Source: Propionibacteriaceae bacterium (GTDB lineage: Bacteria; Actinomycetota; Actinomycetes; Propionibacteriales; Propionibacteriaceae). Taken from it: a DNA stretch of 17,631 nucleotides. The DNA is taken from assembly GCA_031255975.1 (NCBI GenBank), contig JAIRRM010000040.1, positions 1-17,631 of the forward strand, written 5' to 3'. The number at the start of each line of letters is the position of its first letter. Position 1 is the stretch's first letter. Shown here piece by piece: positions 7,620 to 15,161 of this stretch. A program made the position numbers and the translations under genes. The notes beneath the pieces were generated by a model. The model made no database searches. It worked only from the letters and a program-made list of their open reading frames with translations, and was not told the origin of the DNA.

Positions 7620-7639
7620 ATCGGATCTTTGGATCCGAT
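7620..7639. promoter_or_regulatory. Candidate operator upstream of the uptake operon
   Basis: ATCGGATC-TTTG-GATCCGAT is a perfect 8-bp inverted repeat with a 4-nt spacer. It lies 76 nt before the ATG of the solute-binding protein gene, in the only sizeable gap upstream of the operon. A weak promoter candidate (TTAGAC, 18 nt, TTAGAT) lies just before it on the minus strand, so a bound repressor would block transcription. No T tract follows on either strand, which argues against a terminator. No regulator gene is adjacent. Confidence 0.5.
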
Positions 7640-7702
7640 AGACCCAATCTAAACGCTTAGGTCGCAGGCAGTCTAATAGTTACGCCTTGTCTGAGTAACC
7701 TC

Positions 7703-8470
7703 TCACAATCGCCTTACCGGGAACCCGGCTATGGCCAACGCCTCCTTCACCGCGGCGATAGTAAGAACACCGTAGTGAAAGACGGATGCGGCCAATACGG
7801 CATCGGCACCAGCCACGGCTGCCTGGACAAAATGCGCTACGGTACCGGCACCCCCAGAGGCGATAATCGGCACCTCGACGGCGGCCCGCATCGCGGCAAT
7901 CAGTTCTAGGTCGAACCCGGTGGTGGTGCCGTCGGCGTCCATGGAGTTGAGCAGAATCTCACCCACGCCGCGTCGTACTCCCTCTTGCGCCCAGGCGATG
8001 GCGTCCAGCCCCGTCGGCCGACTGCCGCCGTGGGTGGTGACCCCGAATCCCGACGGGTGCCCCGGCTCGCGGCGCGCGTCCACGGAGAGCACCAGAACCT
8101 GATTACCGAAGCGTTGGGTGATGGCGTCGATGGTGTCGGGATTTGCGATGGCCCCCGTATTGATGCTCACTTTGTCGGCACCGCCGCGCAGCAGTGCGTC
8201 CGCGTCGGCTACGCTGCGTACCCCGCCGCCGACGGTGAGCGGGATGAATACCGTTTCGGCGCAGCGCGTCACCATGTCGCGGGTGGTCTCGCGGCCTTGC
8301 GCCGAGGCGGAGATGTCAAGAAAGGTCAGTTCGTCTGCGCCTTGGGCACCGTAGGCGGCGGCCAACTCCACCGGGTCGCCGGCATCGCGCAGTCGCTCGA
8401 AGTTCACCCCTTTGACGACACGCCCGGCGGTGACGTCGAGGCACGGAATGACCCGGATGGCTACTGGCAC
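7703..8470 (-). CDS. hisF: Imidazole glycerol phosphate synthase, cyclase subunit HisF
   Basis: HisF is a cytoplasmic beta/alpha barrel. It uses ammonia delivered by HisH to convert PRFAR to imidazole glycerol phosphate and AICAR, linking histidine and purine synthesis. The 255-residue length is normal. The two catalytic aspartates are present: Asp12 in IPCLDV and Asp131 in LSVDAR. The phosphate-binding loops ([14 protein letters not shown]) and the [10 protein letters not shown] segment are also intact. The start is GTG; there is no Shine-Dalgarno sequence, but TAGGCT lies exactly 7 nt before it, suggesting a leaderless mRNA. It lies 10 nt after the stop of an ABC-2 permease gene rather than among other his genes, none of which occur in the window. 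The identity is secure. Confidence 0.97.
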   Translation of the reverse strand: MPVAIRVIPCLDVTAGRVVKGVNFERLRDAGDPVELAAAYGAQGADELTFLDISASAQGRETTRDMVTRCAETVFIPLTVGGGVRSVADADALLRGGADKVSINTGAIANPDTIDAITQRFGNQVLVLSVDARREPGHPSGFGVTTHGGSRPTGLDAIAWAQEGVRRGVGEILLNSMDADGTTTGFDLELIAAMRAAVEVPIIASGGAGTVAHFVQAAVAGADAVLAASVFHYGVLTIAAVKEALAIAGFPVRRL

Positions 8471-8477
8471 GGGTAAA

Positions 8478-8483
8478 AGCCTA
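8478..8483 (-). promoter_or_regulatory. Candidate -10 element for leaderless hisF transcription
   Basis: TAGGCT (8483-8478) is followed by seven bases and the GTG start of hisF. The element uses the TAG stop codon of the upstream permease gene. The same hexamer and spacing precede the lipid kinase and gluQ genes. No good -35 is visible. Confidence 0.5.
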
Positions 8484-9200
8484 GCGGGTACGGCGGCGGG
8501 CGAAACTCAGCGCCGCCAGAGCGAAGAATGCGGCGATAAACGCCCATAGGATACAAAAGTCGTAGCCGACATCGGCGAACCCTGATCCGCGCAGCATCAC
8601 GTCGGAGAGGGCGGCGGCACCATGACGCACCGGGAACCATTCGGAGAGGGTCTGTAGCCAGTTTGCGGTGTTGTCGAGCGGCAGCACCCCGGAGAGCAGC
8701 ACCTGTGGCACCACGAATAGGATCACCAGTTGGATCACCTGGAAACTGTTTTTGGCAAGCGCGGACGCCAACAAGCCCAGGGTCATTGAGGCCCAGGCCA
8801 TTGAGAAGGTGATGGCGATCATCAGTAGCGGTGAACCCTCATTGGGAAAGTCGAGCAGCGTTACCGCTCCCCATAACACCAACGCCGACTGCAACAGCGC
8901 CGCCACCCCGAACCCAAGACAGTAGCCCGCCACCAGTTGCCACGGCTTGATGGGACTCACCAGTAGTCGCTCCATGGTGCCGCCGGAACGCTCCGTAACC
9001 AGCGACATGCCGGAGGTGATGAACACAAACACGAACGTGAACACCCCGATGAACACCGGGCCGAACGGCCCCGGCTCACCCAGGATCTGCGAAAGCAGCC
9101 ACAGCACCACCACCGGGGCGGCCACCAGCGCCACGACGGTACGGGGATCATGCCGGAACTGCTGCAGCACTCGAAGGGCCACTGCCAAGGTGTTACGCAT
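8481..9200 (-). CDS. ABC-2 type exporter permease
   Basis: This 239-residue membrane protein has about six hydrophobic segments (near 23-41, 49-65, 91-114, 122-146, 153-173 and 211-233), the layout of ABC-2 permeases. The motif [26 protein letters not shown] between the second and third segments is the family hallmark. With the ATPase encoded just before it, it forms a probable efflux system for a drug, lipid, peptide or other substrate that cannot be read from sequence. The start overlaps the end of the ATPase gene by 8 nt, and a G6 run lies 5 nt before the ATG. The hisF gene follows 10 nt after the stop, so the three may be partly co-transcribed. Confidence 0.9.
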   Translation of the reverse strand: MRNTLAVALRVLQQFRHDPRTVVALVAAPVVVLWLLSQILGEPGPFGPVFIGVFTFVFVFITSGMSLVTERSGGTMERLLVSPIKPWQLVAGYCLGFGVAALLQSALVLWGAVTLLDFPNEGSPLLMIAITFSMAWASMTLGLLASALAKNSFQVIQLVILFVVPQVLLSGVLPLDNTANWLQTLSEWFPVRHGAAALSDVMLRGSGFADVGYDFCILWAFIAAFFALAALSFARRRTR

Positions 9201-9966
9201 TGTCGCCCCCCGCCGCTTTAAGCGAACTGGATTCGTATGCCAAGAAAGCGCCTTCGAGTTCGGTGACGTTGGCGTGCGCCATCAGTTCCGCGGGCGACCC
9301 CTGGGCTATCACGCGGCCTTCATACACCATAGCCAGGGTGTCGCAGCCCGCCGCCTCGTCCATCACATGCGTGGTGATGAGGAACGTCGCCCCCATGTCG
9401 GCCAGTTCGCGGAAGTGGTGCCACAGCGCCACGCGATGCGCCGGATCGAGCCCGACGGTCGGCTCATCCAGCACGAACAGCCTTGGCTGATGCAGCATCG
9501 TTATTGCCAATGAGAGGCGGCGTTTCATACCCCCAGAGAACTCCCCCACCAGTTTGCCGCCGGTATCTCCCAATCGGGCGGCGGTCAACGCCTGCGGGAT
9601 GCGTTCGTTCGCCGCAGCCCGGGATAGCCCGTAAAGCGCGCCGAAGAACCGTAGGTTCTCGGCGGCGGTGAGATCGGCGTACAGCGCTTCCGACTGCGGC
9701 ATGTAACCGATCTGGGGACGCACCCGATTGGGCGGCGCGACCTCGCCCAACACCTCCACGGTGCCAGCGGTGGCTCGCAACGCTCCGACGATCAGATTGA
9801 CGATAGTGGTCTTGCCGTGTCCAGACGGGCCCACCAACCCGGTGATACGCCCTGGCGGCAACTCCAGATCGATGCCGTGCAGCACCTCGTGCCGACCGTA
9901 ACTGAACCGGACGCCGCTTAACCGCACTAACGGTTCGGCCAGCGACCGTCCCGCGTCAATGTCCAC
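9193..9966 (-). CDS. ABC exporter ATP-binding protein (CcmA/DrrA-like)
   Basis: This 257-residue ATPase pairs with the ABC-2 permease encoded downstream. Motifs are complete: Walker A GPSGHGKT (46-53), Q-loop Gln91 in YMPQSEALY, signature FSGGM (143-147), Walker B LFVLDEP (163-169), D-loop VGLDP and switch His200. The FSGGMKRRLSLA form of the signature is typical of ABC-2 exporter ATPases such as those for drugs or lipids. The first residues before VRLSGVRFSYG are not conserved. I take the GTG at 9966 as start because TAGAGT lies 6 nt before it and no Shine-Dalgarno sequence is present. Two inverted repeats fill the gap to helY upstream. The substrate is unknown. Confidence 0.9.
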   Translation of the reverse strand: MDIDAGRSLAEPLVRLSGVRFSYGRHEVLHGIDLELPPGRITGLVGPSGHGKTTIVNLIVGALRATAGTVEVLGEVAPPNRVRPQIGYMPQSEALYADLTAAENLRFFGALYGLSRAAANERIPQALTAARLGDTGGKLVGEFSGGMKRRLSLAITMLHQPRLFVLDEPTVGLDPAHRVALWHHFRELADMGATFLITTHVMDEAAGCDTLAMVYEGRVIAQGSPAELMAHANVTELEGAFLAYESSSLKAAGGDNA

Positions 9967-9972
9967 GGTGTC

Positions 9973-9978
9973 ACTCTA
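9973..9978 (-). promoter_or_regulatory. Candidate -10 element for the exporter ATPase gene
   Basis: TAGAGT (9978-9973) ends 6 nt before the GTG start and fits TANNNT. With no Shine-Dalgarno sequence in front of the gene, a leaderless start is plausible. No convincing -35 is visible. Confidence 0.35.
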
Positions 9979-9984
9979 GTTCAC

Positions 9985-10000
9985 GAGGGGTGCCCCCCTC
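9985..10000. repeat. Small inverted repeat near the exporter promoter
   Basis: GAGGGG-TGCC-CCCCTC forms a 6-bp stem with a 4-nt loop, 7 nt upstream of the candidate -10 of the exporter ATPase gene. It lacks a T tract. It could be an operator overlapping the -35 region or a chance structure in GC-rich DNA. Confidence 0.35.
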
Positions 10001-10020
10001 CCTGGAAAGAGGCGGCTACG

Positions 10021-10085
10021 GTGTTCATTGGGCAGTTACGTACGGTTCTCCCCGCCAATCACGTACGAAACTGCCCAATGAACAC
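10021..10085. repeat. Long inverted repeat (24-bp arms) between helY and the exporter genes
   Basis: The arms at 10021-10044 and 10062-10085 match over 24 positions with one mismatch (10038 against 10068). They flank a 17-nt loop and end inward in CGTACG, itself a palindrome. The outer parts read GTGTTCATTGGGCAGTT and its exact complement. The element begins 37 nt after the helY stop on the minus strand. No T tract follows, so it may be a U-less terminator, an mRNA-stabilising hairpin, a regulator site pair, or a small mobile palindromic element. I cannot choose between these from one copy. Confidence 0.85.
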
Positions 10086-10122
10086 GTATATGCCTTTTCC
10101 GAGCATCACCAGCTGGCGGGAG

Positions 10123-12216
10123 CTAGTCCGCATCCATGACGATAATGTCGCGGCGCATCGCGGCCACCACGGCCCGGGCCTGATCGCGGAGCGCACCCAC
10201 ACCGGGTGCTTGGGCAAGCTGCGAGGCCAGATCTATGACCTGGCGCACCCACCGTACGAAATCGCCGGCGGCCAGCCGGTTCTCCTCCAGCACCACGGCC
10301 AGCGGCTCACCAGCGGCCCAATCGCGAGCGGCGAAAGCGAACCCGGTATCCAGAGTACGGGGCGCTTCGATGCCCAGTTTCTTACCGTTGTCCACGATTT
10401 CGCGGCGAATTACGGTGAGCGCCCGTTCGGCCTGCCGGGTGGCGGTGTCGGGCATCGGAGCCGGGTCGCGTAACTCCGTCCGCCCCTCATACACCAAAGT
10501 GGACAGCACCGCCGCCAACTGCGGCGCAGCCAGCCCCTCGAATACGTCGGTACGGATCGCCTCGGCCACCACTAGGTCAAGCTCACTGTAGATACGCGCC
10601 AGCATCTTGCCCGGCTCTCTCACCTGATCCCCAGCGAGGTAACCGTAGCGATTCAGCATCTGGCACACCCGATCAAACTCGTCGGCGATAGAGCGCCGCC
10701 GCCCCAACGTGTGCCGGTCACTCTGGAACTGCGCAAACGAACGGGCCAACAGCGCCCGGGCACGCTCGCGCCCAATGCTGCCCACCAGGTTCACCGCCAT
10801 GTTGTACGTAGGCGCGAACGAACTGAGCAGCGGATAGGTACGTTTGCCCGCCAGCCCGGCCACCATACGCGGGTTCATGGCGGCGCTCCACAGCACCACC
10901 GCGTGACCCTCCACGTCGATGCCACGCCGTCCGGCCCGCCCAGTGAGTTGGGTGTACTCAGCAGGGGTGATCTCGGCGGTGGCCTCACCGTTGAACTTGA
11001 TGAGCTTCTCCAGCACCACACTTTTCGCGGGCATGTTGATGCCAAGAGCCAGCGTCTCGGTGGCGAACACCACCTTGAGCAACCCTCGCACGAACCCCTC
11101 CTCGACGGCGGCTTTCACCAAAGGCAGTAGCCCAGCGTGATGTGCGGCGATGCCGCGTGAGAATGCCTGGGTAAACGTCTCCCAGCCGATCACCTGCTTA
11201 TCGTCGTAGCTCAAACCCGCCCCGTGACGCCGCGCGATCTCCAGCAGCACGTCCCGCTCGTCTGCCGTGGTGAGCCGGATGTTGTCACCCAGCAGTTGCC
11301 GTACCGCGCCATCGCAACCGGCGCGCGAGAAGATAAAAAAGATCGCCGGCAGTAGGCGCTGCTGTTGCAGTTTTAGGACGACGCCCGCCCGCCGCGGCAC
11401 CAGATCGCGCCGGACGCCACCGCGATAGCCGCGTGGACCACGGTTTCGTTGTCGCTGGCTCTGCTCGACGGCGATACCCATCAGCTTTGGGTTAACCGCC
11501 CCGCCACCGCCTTTCGCGCCGCCTTTGGCCAACAGCGAATGCAGCTCCTGGCCCACCATCACATGCTGGTACAACGGCACCGGACGAGTCTCGGAGATCA
11601 CCACCGCCACACCGCTCGCCCGCGCCTGATTCAGCCAGGAACCGAACTCCTCGGCGTTGGAGACGGTGGCTGACAGCGCCACCAACTGCACTGAATCGGC
11701 CAGTCCCAGAATCACTTCCTCCCACACCGGGCCGCGGAAGCGATCCGCGAGGTAATGCACCTCATCCATCACCACGTATCCCAGCCCGGTGAGTGTCGCC
11801 GATCTGGCGTAGATCATGTTACGCAGCACCTCGGTGGTCATCACCAGCACCGGAGCGTCGCCGTTCACCACCTGGTCGCCGGTGAGCAGGCCCACGTTGT
11901 CCTCGCCGTGTCGGGCCACCAGATCGCGGTATTTTTGGTTGGAGAGCGCCTTGATCGGGGTGGTGTAGCAGCAGCGCAGCCCCGCCTCCAACGCCAGCCA
12001 CACCGCGTACTCCCCCACCACCGTCTTGCCGGAGCCGGTGGGCGCGGCCACCAGCACTCCCTGACCTTGATCTAGGTACGCGCAGGCTTCGATCTGAAAG
12101 CCGTCGGGGGCGAAAGGGTACGTGGCGGCGAACCGGGAGAAACGCTCGCTGGGTTCGGGTGTGGTGGCTGGAACTGAGGCTGGGCCCTCGCTTGACGCTG
12201 GCTTTCGGGCGCTCAT
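10123..12216 (-). CDS. helY: Ski2/Mtr4-like DEAD-box helicase HelY, short form
   Basis: This 697-residue RNA/DNA helicase has a complete core: Walker A APTGSGKT (58-65), motif Ia TTPIKALS, motif II DEVH (151-154), motif III SATVSN (182-187), the GIAAHHAGLLP segment (355-365), FATETLALGINMPA and motif VI QLTGRAGRRG (423-432). The C-terminus from about 510 resembles the helical DSHCT domain of Mtr4/HelY. Mycobacterial HelY has about 900 residues. Here the arch-like stretch usually lying between LARSFAQFQSDR and the DSHCT part is missing, leaving a direct junction (about 502-512). ATG at 12216 overlaps the lipid kinase stop by ATGA and is preferred over upstream in-frame starts, which lie inside the kinase gene. 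It ends the pafB-pafC-kinase-helY run, a known actinobacterial order. The family is secure; the cellular target is unknown. Confidence 0.93.
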   Translation of the reverse strand: MSARKPASSEGPASVPATTPEPSERFSRFAATYPFAPDGFQIEACAYLDQGQGVLVAAPTGSGKTVVGEYAVWLALEAGLRCCYTTPIKALSNQKYRDLVARHGEDNVGLLTGDQVVNGDAPVLVMTTEVLRNMIYARSATLTGLGYVVMDEVHYLADRFRGPVWEEVILGLADSVQLVALSATVSNAEEFGSWLNQARASGVAVVISETRPVPLYQHVMVGQELHSLLAKGGAKGGGGAVNPKLMGIAVEQSQRQRNRGPRGYRGGVRRDLVPRRAGVVLKLQQQRLLPAIFFIFSRAGCDGAVRQLLGDNIRLTTADERDVLLEIARRHGAGLSYDDKQVIGWETFTQAFSRGIAAHHAGLLPLVKAAVEEGFVRGLLKVVFATETLALGINMPAKSVVLEKLIKFNGEATAEITPAEYTQLTGRAGRRGIDVEGHAVVLWSAAMNPRMVAGLAGKRTYPLLSSFAPTYNMAVNLVGSIGRERARALLARSFAQFQSDRHTLGRRRSIADEFDRVCQMLNRYGYLAGDQVREPGKMLARIYSELDLVVAEAIRTDVFEGLAAPQLAAVLSTLVYEGRTELRDPAPMPDTATRQAERALTVIRREIVDNGKKLGIEAPRTLDTGFAFAARDWAAGEPLAVVLEENRLAAGDFVRWVRQVIDLASQLAQAPGVGALRDQARAVVAAMRRDIIVMDAD

Positions 12217-13199
12217 GCGCTGCCCGGCAGCTTCGCACCGACACCGGGCGGCAACGCCAACGGATTCGGTTTGGTGGAACCGAGCAGATAGAGGGCACCT
12301 TGACGGCACCGGGCGGTTAGCGGTACCTCACCCAACTCCTCACCGTCTCCCATGGCGAACATGTTGCCGCCGTCGATGGTGATTTCGCGGCAACGCAACA
12401 GCTCCACGCAGGGATCTTTGGCGAACGCCCCGGAGTACATCTGCGGCAACAGCCGTAGCAACCCCAGCCGGGAGATCGGTCGCGCGATGGTGATGTCCAA
12501 CCAGCCATCGGTGGGGTCGGCTAACGGACAAACCTGCATACCACCGCCGAAAACCCCGGCGTTACCGACGGCTATGAACATGGCGGGCAGTTCCAACGCC
12601 TGCCCATCGATCACCACCCGGTAGTCAAGCGGCTTGAACCGCGCCAGCTCCGCCAGCGCGTCGATGGTATACGAGACGGAGCCGAGCGACACCGTACGGT
12701 GATTGGTGCGATAGTTCACCTTGGCGTCGTAACCGGTGGAGACGACGGAGCCGACATAACGCCGTTTCTCCCCGCCGGTGAGCCGCCCGTCCACCTCGGT
12801 GAGATCGACCAAGCGCTCGTATCCCGCCAGCACCGCTTTCACCGCGTCGATGGTGGTGTAGGGCACCCCCATACCGCGACAAAAATCGTTGGCGGTACCT
12901 GCGGGGATCACTCCCAACCGTACGTTGCTGCCAACGCAGGCGTTGAGGCCGACGGACGCCATGCCGTCTCCTCCCATCACCAGCAGCATGTCGGGGTGAG
13001 CGGGATTGTCACCGGAGGCCGCCAGCACCGCTTCGCGCGCGCACTGGTTGGCCTCGGCATAATCTTTGGTCGCCCGCACTTGCACGGTGTACTCGGACAG
13101 ACCGCGCACCAGTGCGAGCGTCACCTGCGGCAATAGTTTGCCCGCCCTGCCGTGTCCACTGGCGGGGTTAACAATGAGAGTCGCAGTCGGCGTGCCCAT
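12213..13199 (-). CDS. Diacylglycerol kinase-family lipid kinase
   Basis: This 328-residue protein has the DAGK catalytic fold: LIVNPASGHGRAG (8-20) for nucleotide contact, GGDGM (76-80, the GGDGT motif with Met in place of Thr), and IPAGTANDFCRGMG (98-111). The C-terminal half, with NAGVFGGGMQVCPLADPTDG, is the beta domain typical of the YegS/DgkB/LCB5 group. It probably phosphorylates diacylglycerol or a related lipid at the membrane face. An in-frame TTG at 13238 would overlap the pafC stop. I chose ATG at 13199 because the family N-terminus fits and TAGGCT lies exactly 7 nt before it. No Shine-Dalgarno sequence supports either start. In many actinobacteria tatA and tatC lie between pafC and this gene; they are absent here. 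Confidence 0.9.
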   Translation of the reverse strand: MGTPTATLIVNPASGHGRAGKLLPQVTLALVRGLSEYTVQVRATKDYAEANQCAREAVLAASGDNPAHPDMLLVMGGDGMASVGLNACVGSNVRLGVIPAGTANDFCRGMGVPYTTIDAVKAVLAGYERLVDLTEVDGRLTGGEKRRYVGSVVSTGYDAKVNYRTNHRTVSLGSVSYTIDALAELARFKPLDYRVVIDGQALELPAMFIAVGNAGVFGGGMQVCPLADPTDGWLDITIARPISRLGLLRLLPQMYSGAFAKDPCVELLRCREITIDGGNMFAMGDGEELGEVPLTARCRQGALYLLGSTKPNPLALPPGVGAKLPGSA

Positions 13200-13206
13200 A
13201 ACAGAT

Positions 13207-13212
13207 AGCCTA
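13207..13212 (-). promoter_or_regulatory. Candidate -10 element for leaderless lipid kinase transcription
   Basis: TAGGCT (13212-13207) is followed by seven bases and the chosen ATG at 13199. TTGACC at 13238-13233 could be a -35, but the 20-nt spacer is long. If active, this promoter would uncouple the kinase and helY from pafBC. Confidence 0.5.
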
Positions 13213-13234
13213 GTCGCGTAATCGAGTGGTTCGG

Positions 13235-14182
13235 TCAAATACCCAGCGCGTCCAACGCGCGGGTGGCTTCCCGGACGGCCTCCGTCGCCGCCTCCGGCGG
13301 GTCAACCGCCAGCACGCAGGGGCCCAACGTGAGTAGCAACCGCGTGAGCCATCTCGGGTTGGCCACCGGCAGGCTCACCCGTAGCCCATTGTCGCTAACC
13401 TCTTTAGCGCTGATGGGTAGATACTCGACCACCCAGGCAGCATCTGGAGTGAGATCAAGGGTGACGGTGAACCTGCTATCCAGCGCCTCGAACCAACTCG
13501 CCTGTCGTGGTGGCGGATCGGCATGTTCGACAGCCGGAATGCCGGTATCACTCACGGCGACGATACGTTCTAACCGATAGGTACGCCAGGCACCGCGCTC
13601 CACCGCGAATCCGACAAGGTAAGCCACCCCGTCCCGCACGTCGATACGTACCGGATCGACCACGGGTTGAGTGCCCTCCCCGGTGCTGGCCCCGGTGTAA
13701 CCGAAGCGCACCCGGCGCTGTTGCGTGATGGCTTGGGCGAGCGCGGTTCGCACCTCGTCGTCACCGCTGGCCACGTCCACCCAGACCTGCCCCAACTGGG
13801 CACCGCCGACGGCATCCACCAGCTTCGACAGCGCCCCCGCGGCGGCCTCCGCGGCATCCCCGGTGGACACATCGATGATGGTTTCCAACGCGACGATCAG
13901 CGCCAACGCCTCATCGCCGCCGAAGGTGAGCGGTCGCGGCAGAAACTCGGCGTTGCTGAGATAAACCACCCCGTCGCTCTCGACGAGTTCCATGTTCACA
14001 TCGATCAGATCGTCCGGCAACCCGCCGGGAAGTCCAGTGAACCAGGCGACGTGGAGGTCTTTCATAATCTGCTCGGTGGTGACGCCGAAAACCCGCGCCA
14101 CCTTGTCAAGCGCCACACCGGGGTTGGCTTGCAGGTACGGCACCAGTGTCAGCAAACGCTGCACCTGATCTTGGCTGGTCAT
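13235..14182 (-). CDS. pafC: WYL-domain transcriptional regulator PafC
   Basis: PafC forms a complex with PafB that activates the LexA-independent DNA-damage regulon in mycobacteria. This 315-residue protein has an N-terminal winged helix (about 5-65: VQRLLTLVPYLQANPGV ... GVTTEQIMKDL), a helical linker, a WYL domain (about 145-212) and a C-terminal WCX domain. The family signature GLPGGLPDDLIDV (50-62) marks it as PafC rather than PafB. In the WYL domain the core motif reads AYL (187-189) with Trp replaced by Ala; PafB next door keeps the full WYL. The ATG overlaps the pafB stop by ATGA, and GAGGGGG lies 4 nt before it. An interaction with PafB is strongly implied by coupling and family history. 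Confidence 0.92.
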   Translation of the reverse strand: MTSQDQVQRLLTLVPYLQANPGVALDKVARVFGVTTEQIMKDLHVAWFTGLPGGLPDDLIDVNMELVESDGVVYLSNAEFLPRPLTFGGDEALALIVALETIIDVSTGDAAEAAAGALSKLVDAVGGAQLGQVWVDVASGDDEVRTALAQAITQQRRVRFGYTGASTGEGTQPVVDPVRIDVRDGVAYLVGFAVERGAWRTYRLERIVAVSDTGIPAVEHADPPPRQASWFEALDSRFTVTLDLTPDAAWVVEYLPISAKEVSDNGLRVSLPVANPRWLTRLLLTLGPCVLAVDPPEAATEAVREATRALDALGI

Positions 14183-15135
14183 CGCGCCCCCTCAAGATTG
14201 GCAATCAGGCCGCTAAGATGCGCCCGTACCCCCATCACCAACTCCGGTGGGTCGAGCGGCAGCGCGTCGCAGCCAGCCGTGGCCACATCTGCCACCAACC
14301 CGGTACGAGTGTGGTACGACAACCGCCAGGCGCTGAACCCTGGCGGCAGCGCGGTGGGCCACTCGACGGGTTCGCCGCGCGCGGTGAGATCGGCGGCGCG
14401 GCCATCGCGTATCGCCACCAGGGCAACGGCGTCGGCTGGGGAAGCGTCGAGTTCTTTCAGGTAGGCGGTGATGTCAAGGCCGGTTGGCACGGTGAACGCC
14501 TCTGGCTTTCCAAGTGAGCGCACCGCTCCGCTGATGCGCGACAACCGGAAAGTACGGGGCTCGCCTTTGCCACGGTCGTAACCCAACAGGTACCAGGTGC
14601 CGCGCCGCGACACCAGCCGCCACGGCTCCACGGTGCGTTCCGGGCCGTCGCGGTAACCGAAAGCGACCGCACGCCGCGTGGTGAGCGCCCGCCACAACGG
14701 CAAAAAGGCCGCGTCTTTCGCATTCACGCTGGGGGCGAACGCCTTGAGGGAGCTGTCAGCGGCGTCAGAACCCAGCTTCGCCAACGCCCGCGCGGTGCTC
14801 TCGGCCACCGTCGCCTGCTGCCACACCTGCGAAGCCGCCGCGAGTGCCGCCACTTCCTCGGGAGTGAACTCGATCTTTGGCAGTTGAAACGCGGCTCGCT
14901 GGATACGGTAACCCATTTCATCGTCGAACAGCGCCGAATTGGAACCCATCTCCACCGGCACCCCCATGGCGCGCAGGTCATTCTTGTCGCGCTCGAACTG
15001 CCGTTCATACGCCTCATCCGAAAGCCCGTGATAACCGGCGACTAGGGTGCGTAACTGCTCTTTCGGCACAAAACGGCGCGCGCTGAGTAGCGCGATCACC
15101 AGATTCATCAATCGTTCCGACTTTTTCGACGCCAC
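14179..15135 (-). CDS. pafB: WYL-domain transcriptional regulator PafB
   Basis: PafB is the partner of PafC; in mycobacteria the pair responds to single-stranded DNA and directs RNA polymerase to DNA-repair genes. This 318-residue protein shows a winged helix with SERLMNLVIALLSARRFVPK (6-25) and FERDKNDLRAMGVPVE (47-62), a linker, and a WYL domain (about 145-205). The WYL domain has the intact WYLLGYD motif (181-187) and the RTFRLSRI stretch. The GTG at 15135 is the start: AAGGAGGT, a perfect Shine-Dalgarno sequence, lies 5 nt before it, and family members begin at this point. A longer frame to 15168 has no such support. It is the first gene of the pafB-pafC-kinase-helY run and faces gluQ divergently across 169 nt. 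Confidence 0.93.
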   Translation of the reverse strand: MASKKSERLMNLVIALLSARRFVPKEQLRTLVAGYHGLSDEAYERQFERDKNDLRAMGVPVEMGSNSALFDDEMGYRIQRAAFQLPKIEFTPEEVAALAAASQVWQQATVAESTARALAKLGSDAADSSLKAFAPSVNAKDAAFLPLWRALTTRRAVAFGYRDGPERTVEPWRLVSRRGTWYLLGYDRGKGEPRTFRLSRISGAVRSLGKPEAFTVPTGLDITAYLKELDASPADAVALVAIRDGRAADLTARGEPVEWPTALPPGFSAWRLSYHTRTGLVADVATAGCDALPLDPPELVMGVRAHLSGLIANLEGAR

Positions 15136-15155
15136 CAGGCACCTCCTTCTCACCG

Positions 15156-15161
15156 AGTCTA
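15156..15161 (-). promoter_or_regulatory. Candidate -10 element for pafB
   Basis: TAGACT (15161-15156) fits TANNNT and would start transcription roughly 15-20 nt before the GTG of pafB, leaving room for its strong Shine-Dalgarno sequence. No clear -35 is placed 16-18 nt upstream. I looked for the mycobacterial PafBC motif (TTGTCRGTG, 8 nt, TANNNT) and do not see it here. Confidence 0.35.

Noticed and set aside
6173..7628. The 12-mer TGGATCGGATCT present at 6173-6184 and 7617-7628, flanking the binding-protein gene
   Set aside because: Several 12-mer pairs are expected by chance in a window of this size. I found no target-site or inverted-end structure that would make it a mobile unit, so I keep only the operator palindrome at 7620-7639.
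12217..12309. N-terminal extension of HelY by 31 residues
   Set aside because: It lies wholly within the lipid kinase gene and is unlike HelY. The ATG at 12216 with ATGA overlap fits both family and gene layout.
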